Positions 1 to 7,887 are shown, numbered from the stretch's first letter. The stretch is DNA of 12,495 nt from Ardenticatenales bacterium (GCA_013812995.1 JACCSL010000591.1:1-12495), one strand, 5' to 3'. The notes: generated by a model from the sequence alone, not told the origin. Numbers and translations are program-made.

Positions 1-3000
1 CCGCAGAACTCCCCCTCCACCACGCCCGCTTTCCTCCGCTCGCGCTGCATCTGCTCGGCAGCCTCCAGCAGGGTCTGGTTCAGGGCTTTTTCACCCAGCT
101 CGGCCACCCCCACCCGCCCGGTGACGAGCGGCATCTCCTTAAGGGTGGCTTCCCAGACCTCTGCCGCGCGCTCATTCTGCGCCACCTTACGCCCCGCCGC
201 GCGGTGTTTTTCTTGCAGGAGCGCCTGCTGGAGCCGCGCGGTTGCCTGACTCTGCACCCACTGGGCCTGGATGGCCTCCAGCCGCCGCACCTCGTTTGCC
301 ACCTGGAAACGCTCCAGCACGAGCGGGTTGCCCGTGGCAAGCGCTTCCATCTCGGCATAGTTCACCGCGATGTCGCTATCACTCTCGATCTCACGACTGG
401 TCGCCTCCCCTCGGTACATGGCGGCGGCCAGCTCGGCCTTCTCTTTGATCTTGTTGGCGACAAACACATCCGCCGGGGCACTGATGTAGGCGCGCACGCG
501 CACCTCCTCGTTCTGGTTGCCCTGCCGCACGCCGCGCGCGGTGGATTGCTCGAAGCGCGCCGCATTCCAGGGCAGGTCCAGGTGGTGAACGTCCGTGACC
601 CGTTCCTGGATATTGACGCCGGTGCCCATCTGCTCCCGGCTGGCGATGAGCACACGCACATTGCCCTCGTTGACATCCGCCTGGAGCTTCGTCATCTGGG
701 TGTCGGTACGCGCGTCATGGCTGAAAGCAATCTCCTCTGCCGGAATACCCTGCGCGACCAGCTTCTCTTTGATCTCATCGTAGATGCTGTAGCCCGCGCG
801 CCGCTCGCGCCCCGAGGGCGTCGCCAGATCACAGAAGACAATCTGGGTGCCACGACGCTCACGGCTGGCCTCGTAGCTCTCGACGAGGGCCGGCACGAGG
901 ACGTTCGTCTTGCTGGCCGGATCGTCGAAGTCCGGGTCATAGTGGCGCGCGCCCATCAGCGAGAGGTGGCGCATCTCGTTGGATAAGAGGAAGGGATGCG
1001 TGCCCTCCCGCACGCGCTGGGCAAAGCGCGCCAGGGCTGCCTGCATCCGGGGCGAGGGCGGGCACTCCACCATCTCCACCTGCCCTCCCGCCAGCTCCGG
1101 CAGCGGTAGCCCGAGCTCGCGCGCGTCCAGCTTGAAGGTGCCCATCTCGTGCTGGAGGCGCATGAGATCGGGCAGGTTCACGATCTTGACGGGCTTCTCG
1201 ACGAGATTGAAGCCCTGCCCGTCGATGGTGGGCACGGGCACCTCGGCCATCTGGGCGAAGGTTGCCACGAAGCTGTCGTAGCTCGTGATGCCGCGCTCCT
1301 CCAGCAGGTCCGGGCGCACGCAGAGCGTGTTCCAGTAGGACTCGGAGAGGACATTGTTGGTGACGGGGGTGCCGCTCATCCACATCACATGCCCGCCGCC
1401 ATTGCGCGCGGAAAGGTGCCGCATCTTGACGAACAGATCGACCGCGCGGGCCGAGCCCTGCTTGCGCGCGCGGCTGTTTTTGCTGCTAATGGATCCCTCT
1501 TTATAGAAGTGGGACTCGTCTACGATCATCCCGCCCACCCCGAGGGCCTGAAGGCGACCCCAGGTAAGGGGCTCATCCTCCCCCGCGATGGTGAGGCGTT
1601 TCTTGTAGAGGTTCGCGAGCTTGTCGCGCTCGCGGCGCAGGCGCTGGGCCTCCTCGCTGGACTGTTTGGTGCCCTCCTTTTCCAGAAGTGCGATGGTGTC
1701 GTCGAAGCGGGACACCTCCTCGCGCGTGATCTCCTCCATGTCTGCCGCTTCGACGGGGATGGCCTTGAACGCTCCCTGGCTCATAAGCAGCGCGTCGTAC
1801 TCTCCCCCGGCGAACTTTGCCATGAACGCGGCTCTCTTGGCGCGGCTGTTTATATCTTTGGTGCGCACCACGAGCAGCTTCGTATCCGGGTAGAGCGCCT
1901 GGAAGGCAGCGGCATAGTCGTCGATGGTATTGTCGAGGAGCACATGCAAGGGCGTCTGCACCTGACCGAGCCGCTTCCATTCCTGCGAGGTCGCCTGGGC
2001 AGTGCGGCTCTTGCCCGCGCCGGTCGCCAGCCCGAGCAGGGTGTTCTTCCCCTGAAGGGCGCGGTAGATGGCGTCCTTCTGATGCGGATAGAACGGCTCC
2101 GCGTCTGGGGCGAGCCCTGGGAGCGTCAGGTGGCTGCCATCATACTGGCGCGGCAGCACCGCGTTGAACAGATCGTTATAGCGCCCGGTGAGTCGCCGCG
2201 CGCGCGCCACATCCGACCACAGCCAGCGGATAAACTCCTCCTTGATCTCCTCCTGCTTGGCCCGCGCGGCGAAGGTGGCCTCCTCGTCCACGATGCGCCG
2301 CTGGCCGGTCGGATCGGTGGGATCGGGGGCCGTGCTGGTGGGGCGCTGCCCGTTCAGCGCGTTGCGCAGGAGTTGCACAGCGGTACGGCCCCCCGCGCCC
2401 CATTTCGTGGTATTGTCGGCCCGTTTCGAGTCGCGGTAGCGACTGGTGTCTACCTTCCACTCGCCGGTCGCTGCCAGATAGCGTACCGCGATCTTGTCCC
2501 CGCCGACGGGCAAGAGATGCTGGATGAATGCCTCGATGTCGGCCACGTCGATCCAGGTGGCTCCCAGGTTGACGCGAATCTCCGCCGGGGTAAGGTCCGG
2601 GGGGACCACGCCCTGAAGCGCGCGCACGTTGACGGCGAAGGCCGGGTCCAGCTCCGCCGCCATGCGCGCCTCGCGCAGCTTCTGGCGCACGTTGCCGGAG
2701 AGATACTCGTCGGCCACCTGGAGCCCACCCCCTGGGACGCGGAAGGCCAGCCCCTGCGCCACGAGCGCTGTCTCGACCTCGTGGGGCGACGTGCCCGTAA
2801 GCGCGGCCAAGCGCCACGGGTTCAGGGTCCCCCCCTCGTTCAAGGTGGTCTTCAGCGCATCTTCTAAACTGAGCGGTGCGGCCACGAAGGTCGCATCGGG
2901 CAGGGTCGTCGGGCGCACCAGGGCCGTGGGGCGGACTGCGCCCGTGGCCGCATCCAGTTCCTCCAGGCTGAGCAGCAGCGCGACCTCCTGATGGTCGCGC

Positions 3001-6000
3001 AGCACGGCGCGATTGGCCGTGCTCGAAAGCGCCCCGTACCGTGCCTGGAAGTCGTCGTAAGCGGCAGTGAGAACGGCCTGTGCCGTCTCGACCTCGCTCA
3101 GACCTGCCCCGTCGGTGCGCGCCGCCAGTAGGGCGTGGGTCGCAGCGGCGAGTACCGAGGCATGGGCCAGCCGGTCGGGGGCATCGGCGGGAAGCTGTCG
3201 GGTACGGCGCGTGCGGCTGCGTGTCTGGCCGCAGCGCGGGTTGCGACAGTCACCATCCGGGCTGACCCACGCGCCACACCGCGCACACCGCGCCGCGCCG
3301 ACGCGGAAGCCGTCCGGGGGCAGCGCGGCGAACTGAGCTTCGAGGGCCGCCAGGCTCGCCTGGGCCTGGAGCGGCTGAAAGTCAAGGGCCGGACCGGGAG
3401 CATCCGCCAGGCGCAGGGCCTCGGGGCTGGGATCCTGGTCGGGGAAGCGTTTGCGCAGGAAGAGCACCTCTTGCTCGCCCAGATCGGGGAGCTTGAGGCG
3501 GGCCTGGCCGACGAGATCGGCCTGGGCCTCCAGGGCCGCGCGCACCTCGGCACTCTCGCGTGTCACCTGGCCCAGCACCACGACGATCCCGCCGGGCTTC
3601 GTCAGATCCAGGCCCCTGGCCGCGTAATAGTCCGCCGCCTTCTTGGTCAGGACCTGCCGCCCGCTGAACGACGGGTCCGCTACCGGCCCAGGCGACGGCA
3701 CGGCCAGCACCACATCGAAGGTGTCGTGCGGATACTCGGCCTCGGCCAGGCTGGTCTGCTTGACGGTAGTGGTCTGCTGCAACTGCGCGGCAATAGCGGC
3801 TTCCTGATCGTCGGGCACCAGCATCACGCGCCGGGTGGTGGCACGCAGCGCCTCGGGCATGGTGCTGAAGAGGTCGCCGATGCCGCCGTGCGTATCCAGA
3901 ACCGTCCCGCCGGTGAAGCCCATGTGTGCCAGGGCCGCCCAGAGCTGGGCGGCGATAGGCGCGGGCACCTCCGGGCGGCGCACCAGACGGTGCTCATGAG
4001 GATTGCGTGCTTGCCACCAGGCGGCCTGGCGATCCTTCCACTGCACATAGTTCAGGCTCATGGTGGTCCACGGTCGCCACTGCGCGAGACTCTTCTGCTC
4101 GGTTTCGGTCGCCGCGCGCTCCTGTGCCTGGAGCCGACCCAGGAGCGCGAGAGCTGCTACATTCCGCTGCATCTGGAGATTGGTTTCGGTCCATTCCTCC
4201 GGGAAGCGAGGCGGGCGAAACTGGCCGGTGTCTATCCGGTAATCAGTCCCGCTGGGCATGGGCGGTTCGGTGTCTTCCAGAATTAGGGAAGAGTCCCGTT
4301 CACCCTCCTCAGCGGTAGAGGAGAAGGGAGAAGGGAGGGACTCGGGTGCAACGCCGCCCGTTTCCCCCGGCGGGGTGGCAGGCAGCCCCCTCACCACCGC
4401 TGCATCGGCGGCGGGGGAACCGGCAGGACACTCATGCGCCGTCTCACCCAGGAATTGCCCACAGGTGGCACAGCGCTGGGTGCCAGCCGCCAGGCAGATC
4501 GCTTGCGCAAAGGACACCAGACCCTCGGACGCTGCGCCATCCCCGAACGCGGCCTGGACCTGGGCCTCCTCATACGTCTGGAGCCCGGTCAGAAGGTAGG
4601 GGGGAAGTCCCTCCCCCCCGTCCAGCGCCGCTGCCGCGCGCACCAGGGCTTTCTGTTCCGCCCGCGTGCCGGTGGCCTGACCGTTGGCGAGGGCCAGCAG
4701 CACCAGGTTCTGCTCCACCAGTGCCTGAAGCGCGGCCTGAACGCCTGCGGGCACCCTGGTATCTACCTCGGTCGCCAGGGTCGGTGCCTGCACGCCTGGG
4801 CCTGCGCCCTGCTCACGCTCCCCGAAAAGACGGTCGATCTCTTCATCTAGCGACCTTGTTGCCTCTGGGGATGTGCTGGCCGTGCCCGAGCTTACGCTTC
4901 GTCGTGGCCGAGTCGTGGCTGCTGGCTCTCTGGGGGAAAGCGCCAGATCGGGGTGGTCAGCTCCGTGATCTGCCACTGCGGCAGGTTCTGCGCCTGGTAG
5001 CGCGTGGTCGCCGCCGCCACCTGGCGTTGGTACCGGCTCACCAGTGCCAGGAGTCCGCCCTCGGCTTCGAGTTCCTGCACCATTGTCGGGCGATACTCCC
5101 GCCAATACGCCAGAATCTTCCGCCCCAGATCGCTCAGGTCCGCTTCCGTTTGCGGTGTTGTCGCTTGTGGATCGCTCATCACTCTCTCCTTCATCATATA
5201 AAATGCTGGACCGGGCGGGCTTGACCCGCGACGATTTGAAACTCATGCCTGCTGGGGGCCAGGGCACCGGGGCTCCCTGCCGCGCCCCCACCAGGTCACA
5301 CCTCGGATTAGAACACTGGGGGTCCTGGGTCGGCAAAAAGCGTCCGCAGCCCGCGCAACGCGGAATGTGGCGTACCAGTTGCTGCGCAAAGGCGCTGCGT
5401 GCTGCCGAGCGTGCCGGAACTCCCACTGCGGCCAGAATACCAGCCGTGAGCGTCAACACCTCGCGCGCGGTGCGGAGCTCGCGTACCATCTCACCGTAGT
5501 GTGGATCAGCCTGCGCTTCATCGAGAACCTCATCATGCGCGGAGCCAATCGGCTCGGTGGGGTCCATCAGGGCCTGGAGCGCAGCGGATAGGGAACTGCG
5601 CTCGGTCGCGGCCCGACTCTGGAAGGCCCGCTGCCCGGCCTGCTCCGCACGCCGCTCATTCCACCGGAGCAGCACATCCTTCTTCGGATCACGGAGCATG
5701 ACCTGATTCGTGGCCGTGTTCACCAGCTCCCAGCTCAAGCCCTTGCCGGGTCGCACGTCGATTTTCTCGCGCGCGGCTTGCACGGCGTCGGCGCGCGCCT
5801 GCTGGCTACGGGTCTGCGCCGCCTCGGTCAGGGTGCTTACCTTCACCTTACCCTGCGCATTGGCATGGAGAATACCGCCGTAACGCGCGGCCACCACCTG
5901 AATGGCGCGCACGGCGCGGGCGGCTTTCTCCCTGGCGCGCTGCTTGGCGACCACCTCGGGGTAGTCCGCCAGGATAGCGGGGGCCACGCTTTCGCCAGCG

Positions 6001-6884
6001 GCCAGTGCTTGAGCGACCGCCTCCCGGTGCCGCGCGCGGAAGACAGGTTCATCGCGCGCGGCGATTTCTAACGTGCGCCGATCCGCCGCAGCGGTCAACG
6101 TCAGACCGAGTGCCTCCACCTGCCGGCGCAAGTCGGCCTCTTCCTCCCTCGTGAAAGCATCCCCCGCCGGGCCGCGCAAGACCAGGGTATAGCCACTGAT
6201 TCGATTGAAACGCTCCCCCAGGGACCTACTCACCTCATCCAGCTCGGGTACCATGCTGATCGGTAGTGATCGGACCTCCCCTGGCTGATAGCCTGCATAG
6301 TGGGTGCTATCCAGGGGCCGCCCCTGAGCCGGGTGGCTGGCGGCAAAGTCCGCAAAGGTCTGATCCCACCCATCGGGAAGAGTCCCACCGCGCTTGCACA
6401 GGTGAGTATCGGCATTGCCGAACTCACCACACTGCTCGCACTTCCACGCCCCAGGCCCGGACTCGGCGGCGGCGGTGGAACTGGCCGCGCGTCCTGCCGC
6501 CAGGTGCTGGAGCAAGGCCGCACGCCGCGCGGGCTTGTTCAGCAGGTCATGGATAGCCGCGTAGCCCGGCCAGGTGCGTTGGCGCGGCAAGCGGCCATCG
6601 GTGGGATCGGCGCGGCGGGCGTGAGTGGGACGCGCGATGCCCGCCAGGTCGAACCAGCGCATGACCTCGACGGTTTTCCGCCGTAACTCGCCACGCTTCT
6701 CCTCGGAGAGGGCTCCGACGCGCGTTCCGTTCATGGCGCTCTGATAGATGCGCTGGAGCGATGCGCCGCTCAGCGGTAGCGTGGTCTCCCCCACCCGGAG
6801 GATGGGTTGGGCCTTCTTCGGCAGTTTCTGGAGCGCTTCCGCCGTGCGGTCGAAGAACTCGTGCCGGTTATGCTCACACGCCAC
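1..6884 (-). CDS. Giant polyvalent protein: Zn-ribbons, decayed N6-methyltransferase fold, SNF2-type helicase (3' end outside window)
   Basis: I checked this frame line by line. It has no stop from the upstream TGA at 7041-7043 to the window edge, giving at least 2294 codons from GTG 6884. That start has AGGAGG six bases upstream and overlaps the previous gene by 11 bases. Order of parts: Cys cluster C149/C152/H161/C163; 'LADYPE' (305-310), common in large phage and conjugative-element proteins; Cys cluster C510-C529; Gly/Ser/Pro-rich linker (about 561-679); clusters C805-C819 and C1200-C1218; between these, a methyltransferase-like domain (about 995-1150); 'YLSGNVR' (1394); 'YDGSHLTLPG' (1581); then helicase motifs GAGKS (K1625), DESH (1789), SGTP (1837) and RQGNQN (2120). 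This order matches methyltransferase-helicase (DarB-like) antirestriction proteins. A role in protecting or remodelling entering DNA is inferred. A separate helicase gene could start at GTG 4976, but that codon has no ribosome binding site. Confidence 0.8.
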   Translation of the reverse strand, partial: MACEHNRHEFFDRTAEALQKLPKKAQPILRVGETTLPLSGASLQRIYQSAMNGTRVGALSEEKRGELRRKTVEVMRWFDLAGIARPTHARRADPTDGRLPRQRTWPGYAAIHDLLNKPARRAALLQHLAAGRAASSTAAAESGPGAWKCEQCGEFGNADTHLCKRGGTLPDGWDQTFADFAASHPAQGRPLDSTHYAGYQPGEVRSLPISMVPELDEVSRSLGERFNRISGYTLVLRGPAGDAFTREEEADLRRQVEALGLTLTAAADRRTLEIAARDEPVFRARHREAVAQALAAGESVAPAILADYPEVVAKQRAREKAARAVRAIQVVAARYGGILHANAQGKVKVSTLTEAAQTRSQQARADAVQAAREKIDVRPGKGLSWELVNTATNQVMLRDPKKDVLLRWNERRAEQAGQRAFQSRAATERSSLSAALQALMDPTEPIGSAHDEVLDEAQADPHYGEMVRELRTAREVLTLTAGILAAVGVPARSAARSAFAQQLVRHIPRCAGCGRFLPTQDPQCSNPRCDLVGARQGAPVPWPPAGMSFKSSRVKPARSSILYDEGESDERSTSDNTANGSGPERSGAEDSGVLAGVSPDNGAGTRSRGRTPGTGEPVPTPGGGGDHALPGAEPAAVADHGADHPDLALSPREPAATTRPRRSVSSGTASTSPEATRSLDEEIDRLFGEREQGAGPGVQAPTLATEVDTRVPAGVQAALQALVEQNLVLLALANGQATGTRAEQKALVRAAAALDGGEGLPPYLLTGLQTYEEAQVQAAFGDGAASEGLVSFAQAICLAAGTQRCATCGQFLGETAHECPAGSPAADAAVVRGLPATPPGETGGVAPESLPSPFSSTAEEGERDSSLILEDTEPPMPSGTDYRIDTGQFRPPRFPEEWTETNLQMQRNVAALALLGRLQAQERAATETEQKSLAQWRPWTTMSLNYVQWKDRQAAWWQARNPHEHRLVRRPEVPAPIAAQLWAALAHMGFTGGTVLDTHGGIGDLFSTMPEALRATTRRVMLVPDDQEAAIAAQLQQTTTVKQTSLAEAEYPHDTFDVVLAVPSPGPVADPSFSGRQVLTKKAADYYAARGLDLTKPGGIVVVLGQVTRESAEVRAALEAQADLVGQARLKLPDLGEQEVLFLRKRFPDQDPSPEALRLADAPGPALDFQPLQAQASLAALEAQFAALPPDGFRVGAARCARCGAWVSPDGDCRNPRCGQTRSRTRRTRQLPADAPDRLAHASVLAAATHALLAARTDGAGLSEVETAQAVLTAAYDDFQARYGALSSTANRAVLRDHQEVALLLSLEELDAATGAVRPTALVRPTTLPDATFVAAPLSLEDALKTTLNEGGTLNPWRLAALTGTSPHEVETALVAQGLAFRVPGGGLQVADEYLSGNVRQKLREARMAAELDPAFAVNVRALQGVVPPDLTPAEIRVNLGATWIDVADIEAFIQHLLPVGGDKIAVRYLAATGEWKVDTSRYRDSKRADNTTKWGAGGRTAVQLLRNALNGQRPTSTAPDPTDPTGQRRIVDEEATFAARAKQEEIKEEFIRWLWSDVARARRLTGRYNDLFNAVLPRQYDGSHLTLPGLAPDAEPFYPHQKDAIYRALQGKNTLLGLATGAGKSRTAQATSQEWKRLGQVQTPLHVLLDNTIDDYAAAFQALYPDTKLLVVRTKDINSRAKRAAFMAKFAGGEYDALLMSQGAFKAIPVEAADMEEITREEVSRFDDTIALLEKEGTKQSSEEAQRLRRERDKLANLYKKRLTIAGEDEPLTWGRLQALGVGGMIVDESHFYKEGSISSKNSRARKQGSARAVDLFVKMRHLSARNGGGHVMWMSGTPVTNNVLSESYWNTLCVRPDLLEERGITSYDSFVATFAQMAEVPVPTIDGQGFNLVEKPVKIVNLPDLMRLQHEMGTFKLDARELGLPLPELAGGQVEMVECPPSPRMQAALARFAQRVREGTHPFLLSNEMRHLSLMGARHYDPDFDDPASKTNVLVPALVESYEASRERRGTQIVFCDLATPSGRERRAGYSIYDEIKEKLVAQGIPAEEIAFSHDARTDTQMTKLQADVNEGNVRVLIASREQMGTGVNIQERVTDVHHLDLPWNAARFEQSTARGVRQGNQNEEVRVRAYISAPADVFVANKIKEKAELAAAMYRGEATSREIESDSDIAVNYAEMEALATGNPLVLERFQVANEVRRLEAIQAQWVQSQATARLQQALLQEKHRAAGRKVAQNERAAEVWEATLKEMPLVTGRVGVAELGEKALNQTLLEAAEQMQRERRKAGVVEGEFC
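460..2150 (-). other. SNF2/DEAD-like helicase domain within the giant ORF
   Basis: Residues about 1580-2140 of the giant frame carry a full set of superfamily-2 helicase motifs. A 'YPHQKDAIYRAL' Q-like segment leads into Walker A 'LATGAGKS' (K1625). Walker B is 'MIVDESHFYKE' (D1789-H1792), motif III is 'MSGTPVTN' (1836-1843), and the C-lobe has 'SREQMGTGVNIQ' and 'EQSTARGVRQGNQN' with arginine finger candidates R2117 and R2120. The preceding 'YDGSHLTLPG' and the 'LDLPWNAARFEQ' segment are signatures I associate with phage and plasmid SNF2 helicases fused to N6-adenine methylases. All catalytic residues appear intact, so an active DNA-dependent ATPase is expected. The coding continues past the left edge with an alpha-helical, Arg/Glu-rich tail. 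Confidence 0.85.
3400..3902 (-). other. Degenerate N6-adenine methyltransferase-like domain within the giant ORF
   Basis: Residues about 995-1160 follow the layout of the methylase half of DarB-like proteins. A motif-I-like 'VLDTHGGIGDLF' (995-1006) is followed by a second strand 'RVMLVPDDQEAAIAAQL', by 'FDVVLAVPSPG' (1056-1066) where the catalytic NPP(Y/F) motif IV should be, by 'LDLTKPGGIVVVL', and by 'LVGQARLKLPD...EVLFLRKR', a typical end of this fold. At motif IV the Asn is Val, the second Pro is Ser and the aromatic is Pro. Motif I has lost the usual Pro after the acidic residue. I infer a catalytically dead domain kept for structure or DNA binding. A novel, divergent active site is possible but less likely. 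Confidence 0.65.
4892..5179 (-). CDS. Small protein (95 aa) nested in an alternative frame of the giant ORF
   Basis: This frame starts MSDPQATTPQ and ends at TAA 4892-4894, entirely inside the giant reading frame but shifted by one base. The ATG at 5179 has AAGGAG six bases upstream. By hand count, third-position GC here is about 77% (73 of 95 codons), against about 48% for the giant frame over the same bases. The protein is amphipathic ('LGRKILAYWREYRPTMVQEL', about residues 21-40), whereas the giant frame is Gly/Ser/Pro-rich here. Both facts say this frame is the one under protein selection. The 'REYRPTMVQELEAEG' stretch recalls short transposon and phage proteins of the TnpV type, but the resemblance is too weak to assign a function. 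A longer in-frame start at 5197 lacks a ribosome binding site of its own. Confidence 0.65.
   Translation of the reverse strand: MSDPQATTPQTEADLSDLGRKILAYWREYRPTMVQELEAEGGLLALVSRYQRQVAAATTRYQAQNLPQWQITELTTPIWRFPPESQQPRLGHDEA
5186..5191 (-). promoter_or_regulatory. Ribosome binding site AAGGAG of the nested 95-aa gene
   Basis: AAGGAG sits six bases before ATG 5179. It decides the start at MSDP rather than at the upstream ATG 5197, and it is the main evidence that the nested frame is translated on its own. Confidence 0.7.
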
Positions 6885-7380
6885 CGAGCGCCTCCTCCTC
6901 GTCCGCCCACGCCACCAGCCGCTGCTGCGCCTGCGCCAGGGCCTCGTCCCCGCTCTGCGCCTCGAACGCTTCCTCACGACTCCCCGGCCAACCCATGCGC
7001 CAGCGCGTTGGCCCAAGACGTTGTAAGCATGGGTAGAAGGTCAGGAAGCGCAGGTCTTCGTCTCCAAGGGGTCGTACCGAAAGAGCTTCCCGCTGGGTCA
7101 TGATCGCCTTGTAGAGGGCCTGCTCGGTTGGCGTTTCGGCCTGGCCGCTCAGCACCTGGCGCAGGCGGAGCTGGTGCCACCAGAGCAGCACGATGGAATG
7201 AAACGTCGCGGAGGCCAGGTGGTGTGGTTGAAGCGCCTTTGCCTCCTCGGGGTGCGCCGCCAGAAACTGCCCTGTCAGCTCATTGAGGGCCTGCCCCGCG
7301 TGGAGCGGCGGTGGAAATATGTCGCCCCGTGGTCCGCGTGCGAACGGGGCCACCAGGGTCGGGGGGATAGATGGGCTCAC
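6874..7380 (-). CDS. Hypothetical protein (168 aa), first gene of the left operon
   Basis: The start is GTG 7380, with AAGGAGG four bases upstream; the stop TGA is at 6874-6876. The last 11 bases overlap the start of the giant gene, so the two are probably translationally coupled. I do not recognise a family. The N-terminus is Pro-rich (first 25 residues). The rest looks helical, with a Trp/Leu-rich segment 'SIVLLWWHQLRLRQVL' around residues 62-77 and an acidic, Ala/Gln-rich C-terminus ('DEALAQAQQRLVAWADEEE'). There is no signal peptide or clear membrane span, so it is probably cytoplasmic. Its tight linkage suggests it works with, or is co-delivered with, the giant protein. Confidence 0.75.
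   Translation of the reverse strand: MSPSIPPTLVAPFARGPRGDIFPPPLHAGQALNELTGQFLAAHPEEAKALQPHHLASATFHSIVLLWWHQLRLRQVLSGQAETPTEQALYKAIMTQREALSVRPLGDEDLRFLTFYPCLQRLGPTRWRMGWPGSREEAFEAQSGDEALAQAQQRLVAWADEEEALGGV
6891..6896 (-). promoter_or_regulatory. Ribosome binding site AGGAGG for GTG 6884 of the giant ORF
   Basis: AGGAGG lies six bases before GTG 6884, inside the end of the preceding gene. It is the only well-placed start signal in the giant frame between its upstream stop (7041) and residue 1, so it fixes the start. Confidence 0.6.
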
Positions 7381-7469
7381 TGGGCCTCCTTAAAAAAAGT
7401 CATTCCCTACTAATAATTATAACGTGGCTCAGGACGCAAAGTAGACGGACGCTGCGGAAAAACATTTTT
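7381..7469 (-). promoter_or_regulatory. Promoter region of the left operon, perfect -10 TATAAT
   Basis: This AT-rich stretch between the two minus-strand genes has TATAAT on the minus strand (plus-strand ATTATA at 7416-7421), about 36 bases before the GTG start. The -35 box is weak: CTACTT lies about 17 bases upstream. The start of the element is followed by a T-run and AAGGAGG just before the gene. No hairpin terminator for the upstream gene is evident, so some read-through is possible. Confidence 0.5.
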
Positions 7470-7862
7470 TCACGCTACATCGCCCTGATGTCTGCCAGGA
7501 GCCCCTGAATATCGCGTCCTTCCAGGGTGGCAAGCAGATGCATGCAGCCCGGCCCGTAGGAACCGCCCGTAATCAGAGCGTTCCGGCCTTGCTAAAACCA
7601 GCGCGAGTAGGCCATCTATCCCATCGCGGTAGGCAGAATGGAGCCAGACCCAAAGATGCGGGTTCGGATGGGCTTGCGACACCCACCCCCGCCCGACCAG
7701 GTACTGTTCCACCTGCTCGGCGTTGGCGGGCGGAATTGCCAGGGCGAGATACGCCTCGGCCAGCGCGAGCGCTACGACGGGCGTGATTTCTGTCTCATTC
7801 TCAATGGTTACGACCAGGCGTTCCAGGGCTTGTCTGAGGTAAGTGGTTCCGTCTTGAAACAT
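7470..7862 (-). CDS. Hypothetical protein, probable frameshift near its 3' end
   Basis: ATG 7862 has AAAGGAG eight bases upstream and opens with MFQDGTTYLRQALERL. The uninterrupted frame gives 130 aa and stops at 7470-7472. After about residue 91 ('GLLALVLA') it turns into a basic, low-complexity tail. The +1 frame over the same bases reads 'NALITGGSYGPGCMHLLATL' then 'EGRDIQGLLADIRAM' and stops at TAG 7475-7477. By hand count, third-position GC is about 50% in the called tail and 71% in the +1 frame. The natural protein is therefore probably about 129 aa, with one extra base near 7583-7588. I do not recognise a family. It is helical, with 'NPHLWVWLHSAYRDGIDGLL' as its most distinctive segment. 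It is transcribed away from the plus-strand operon. Confidence 0.6.
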   Translation of the reverse strand: MFQDGTTYLRQALERLVVTIENETEITPVVALALAEAYLALAIPPANAEQVEQYLVGRGWVSQAHPNPHLWVWLHSAYRDGIDGLLALVLARPERSDYGRFLRAGLHASACHPGRTRYSGAPGRHQGDVA

Positions 7863-7887
7863 GATGTCGTGCTCCTTTGAGCTGCGT

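Noticed and set aside
204..2867. Long plus-strand open frames (204-986 and 1149-2867) with Leu/Gly/Arg/His-rich products
   Set aside because: They are in exact codon register antisense to the helicase gene, so its biased third positions keep them open. They have no ribosome binding sites and no recognisable motifs.
4700..4846. ATG 4846 as a start for a separate helicase gene
   Set aside because: It is in a different frame from the helicase and meets a stop after about 32 codons (TAG near 4748).
3135..5224. Plus-strand open frames 3135-4286, 4346-5224 and 4434-4850
   Set aside because: They are antisense shadows of the giant minus-strand gene, with repetitive Arg/Pro/Gly composition and no start signals.
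5194..5295. A short frame ending HEFQIVAGQARPVQHFI at TGA 5194 as the true end of the upstream protein
   Set aside because: Its third-position GC (about 64%) is lower than that of the giant frame over the same stretch (about 74%), and it is open for only 33 codons. It is noted only as a hint of a junction.
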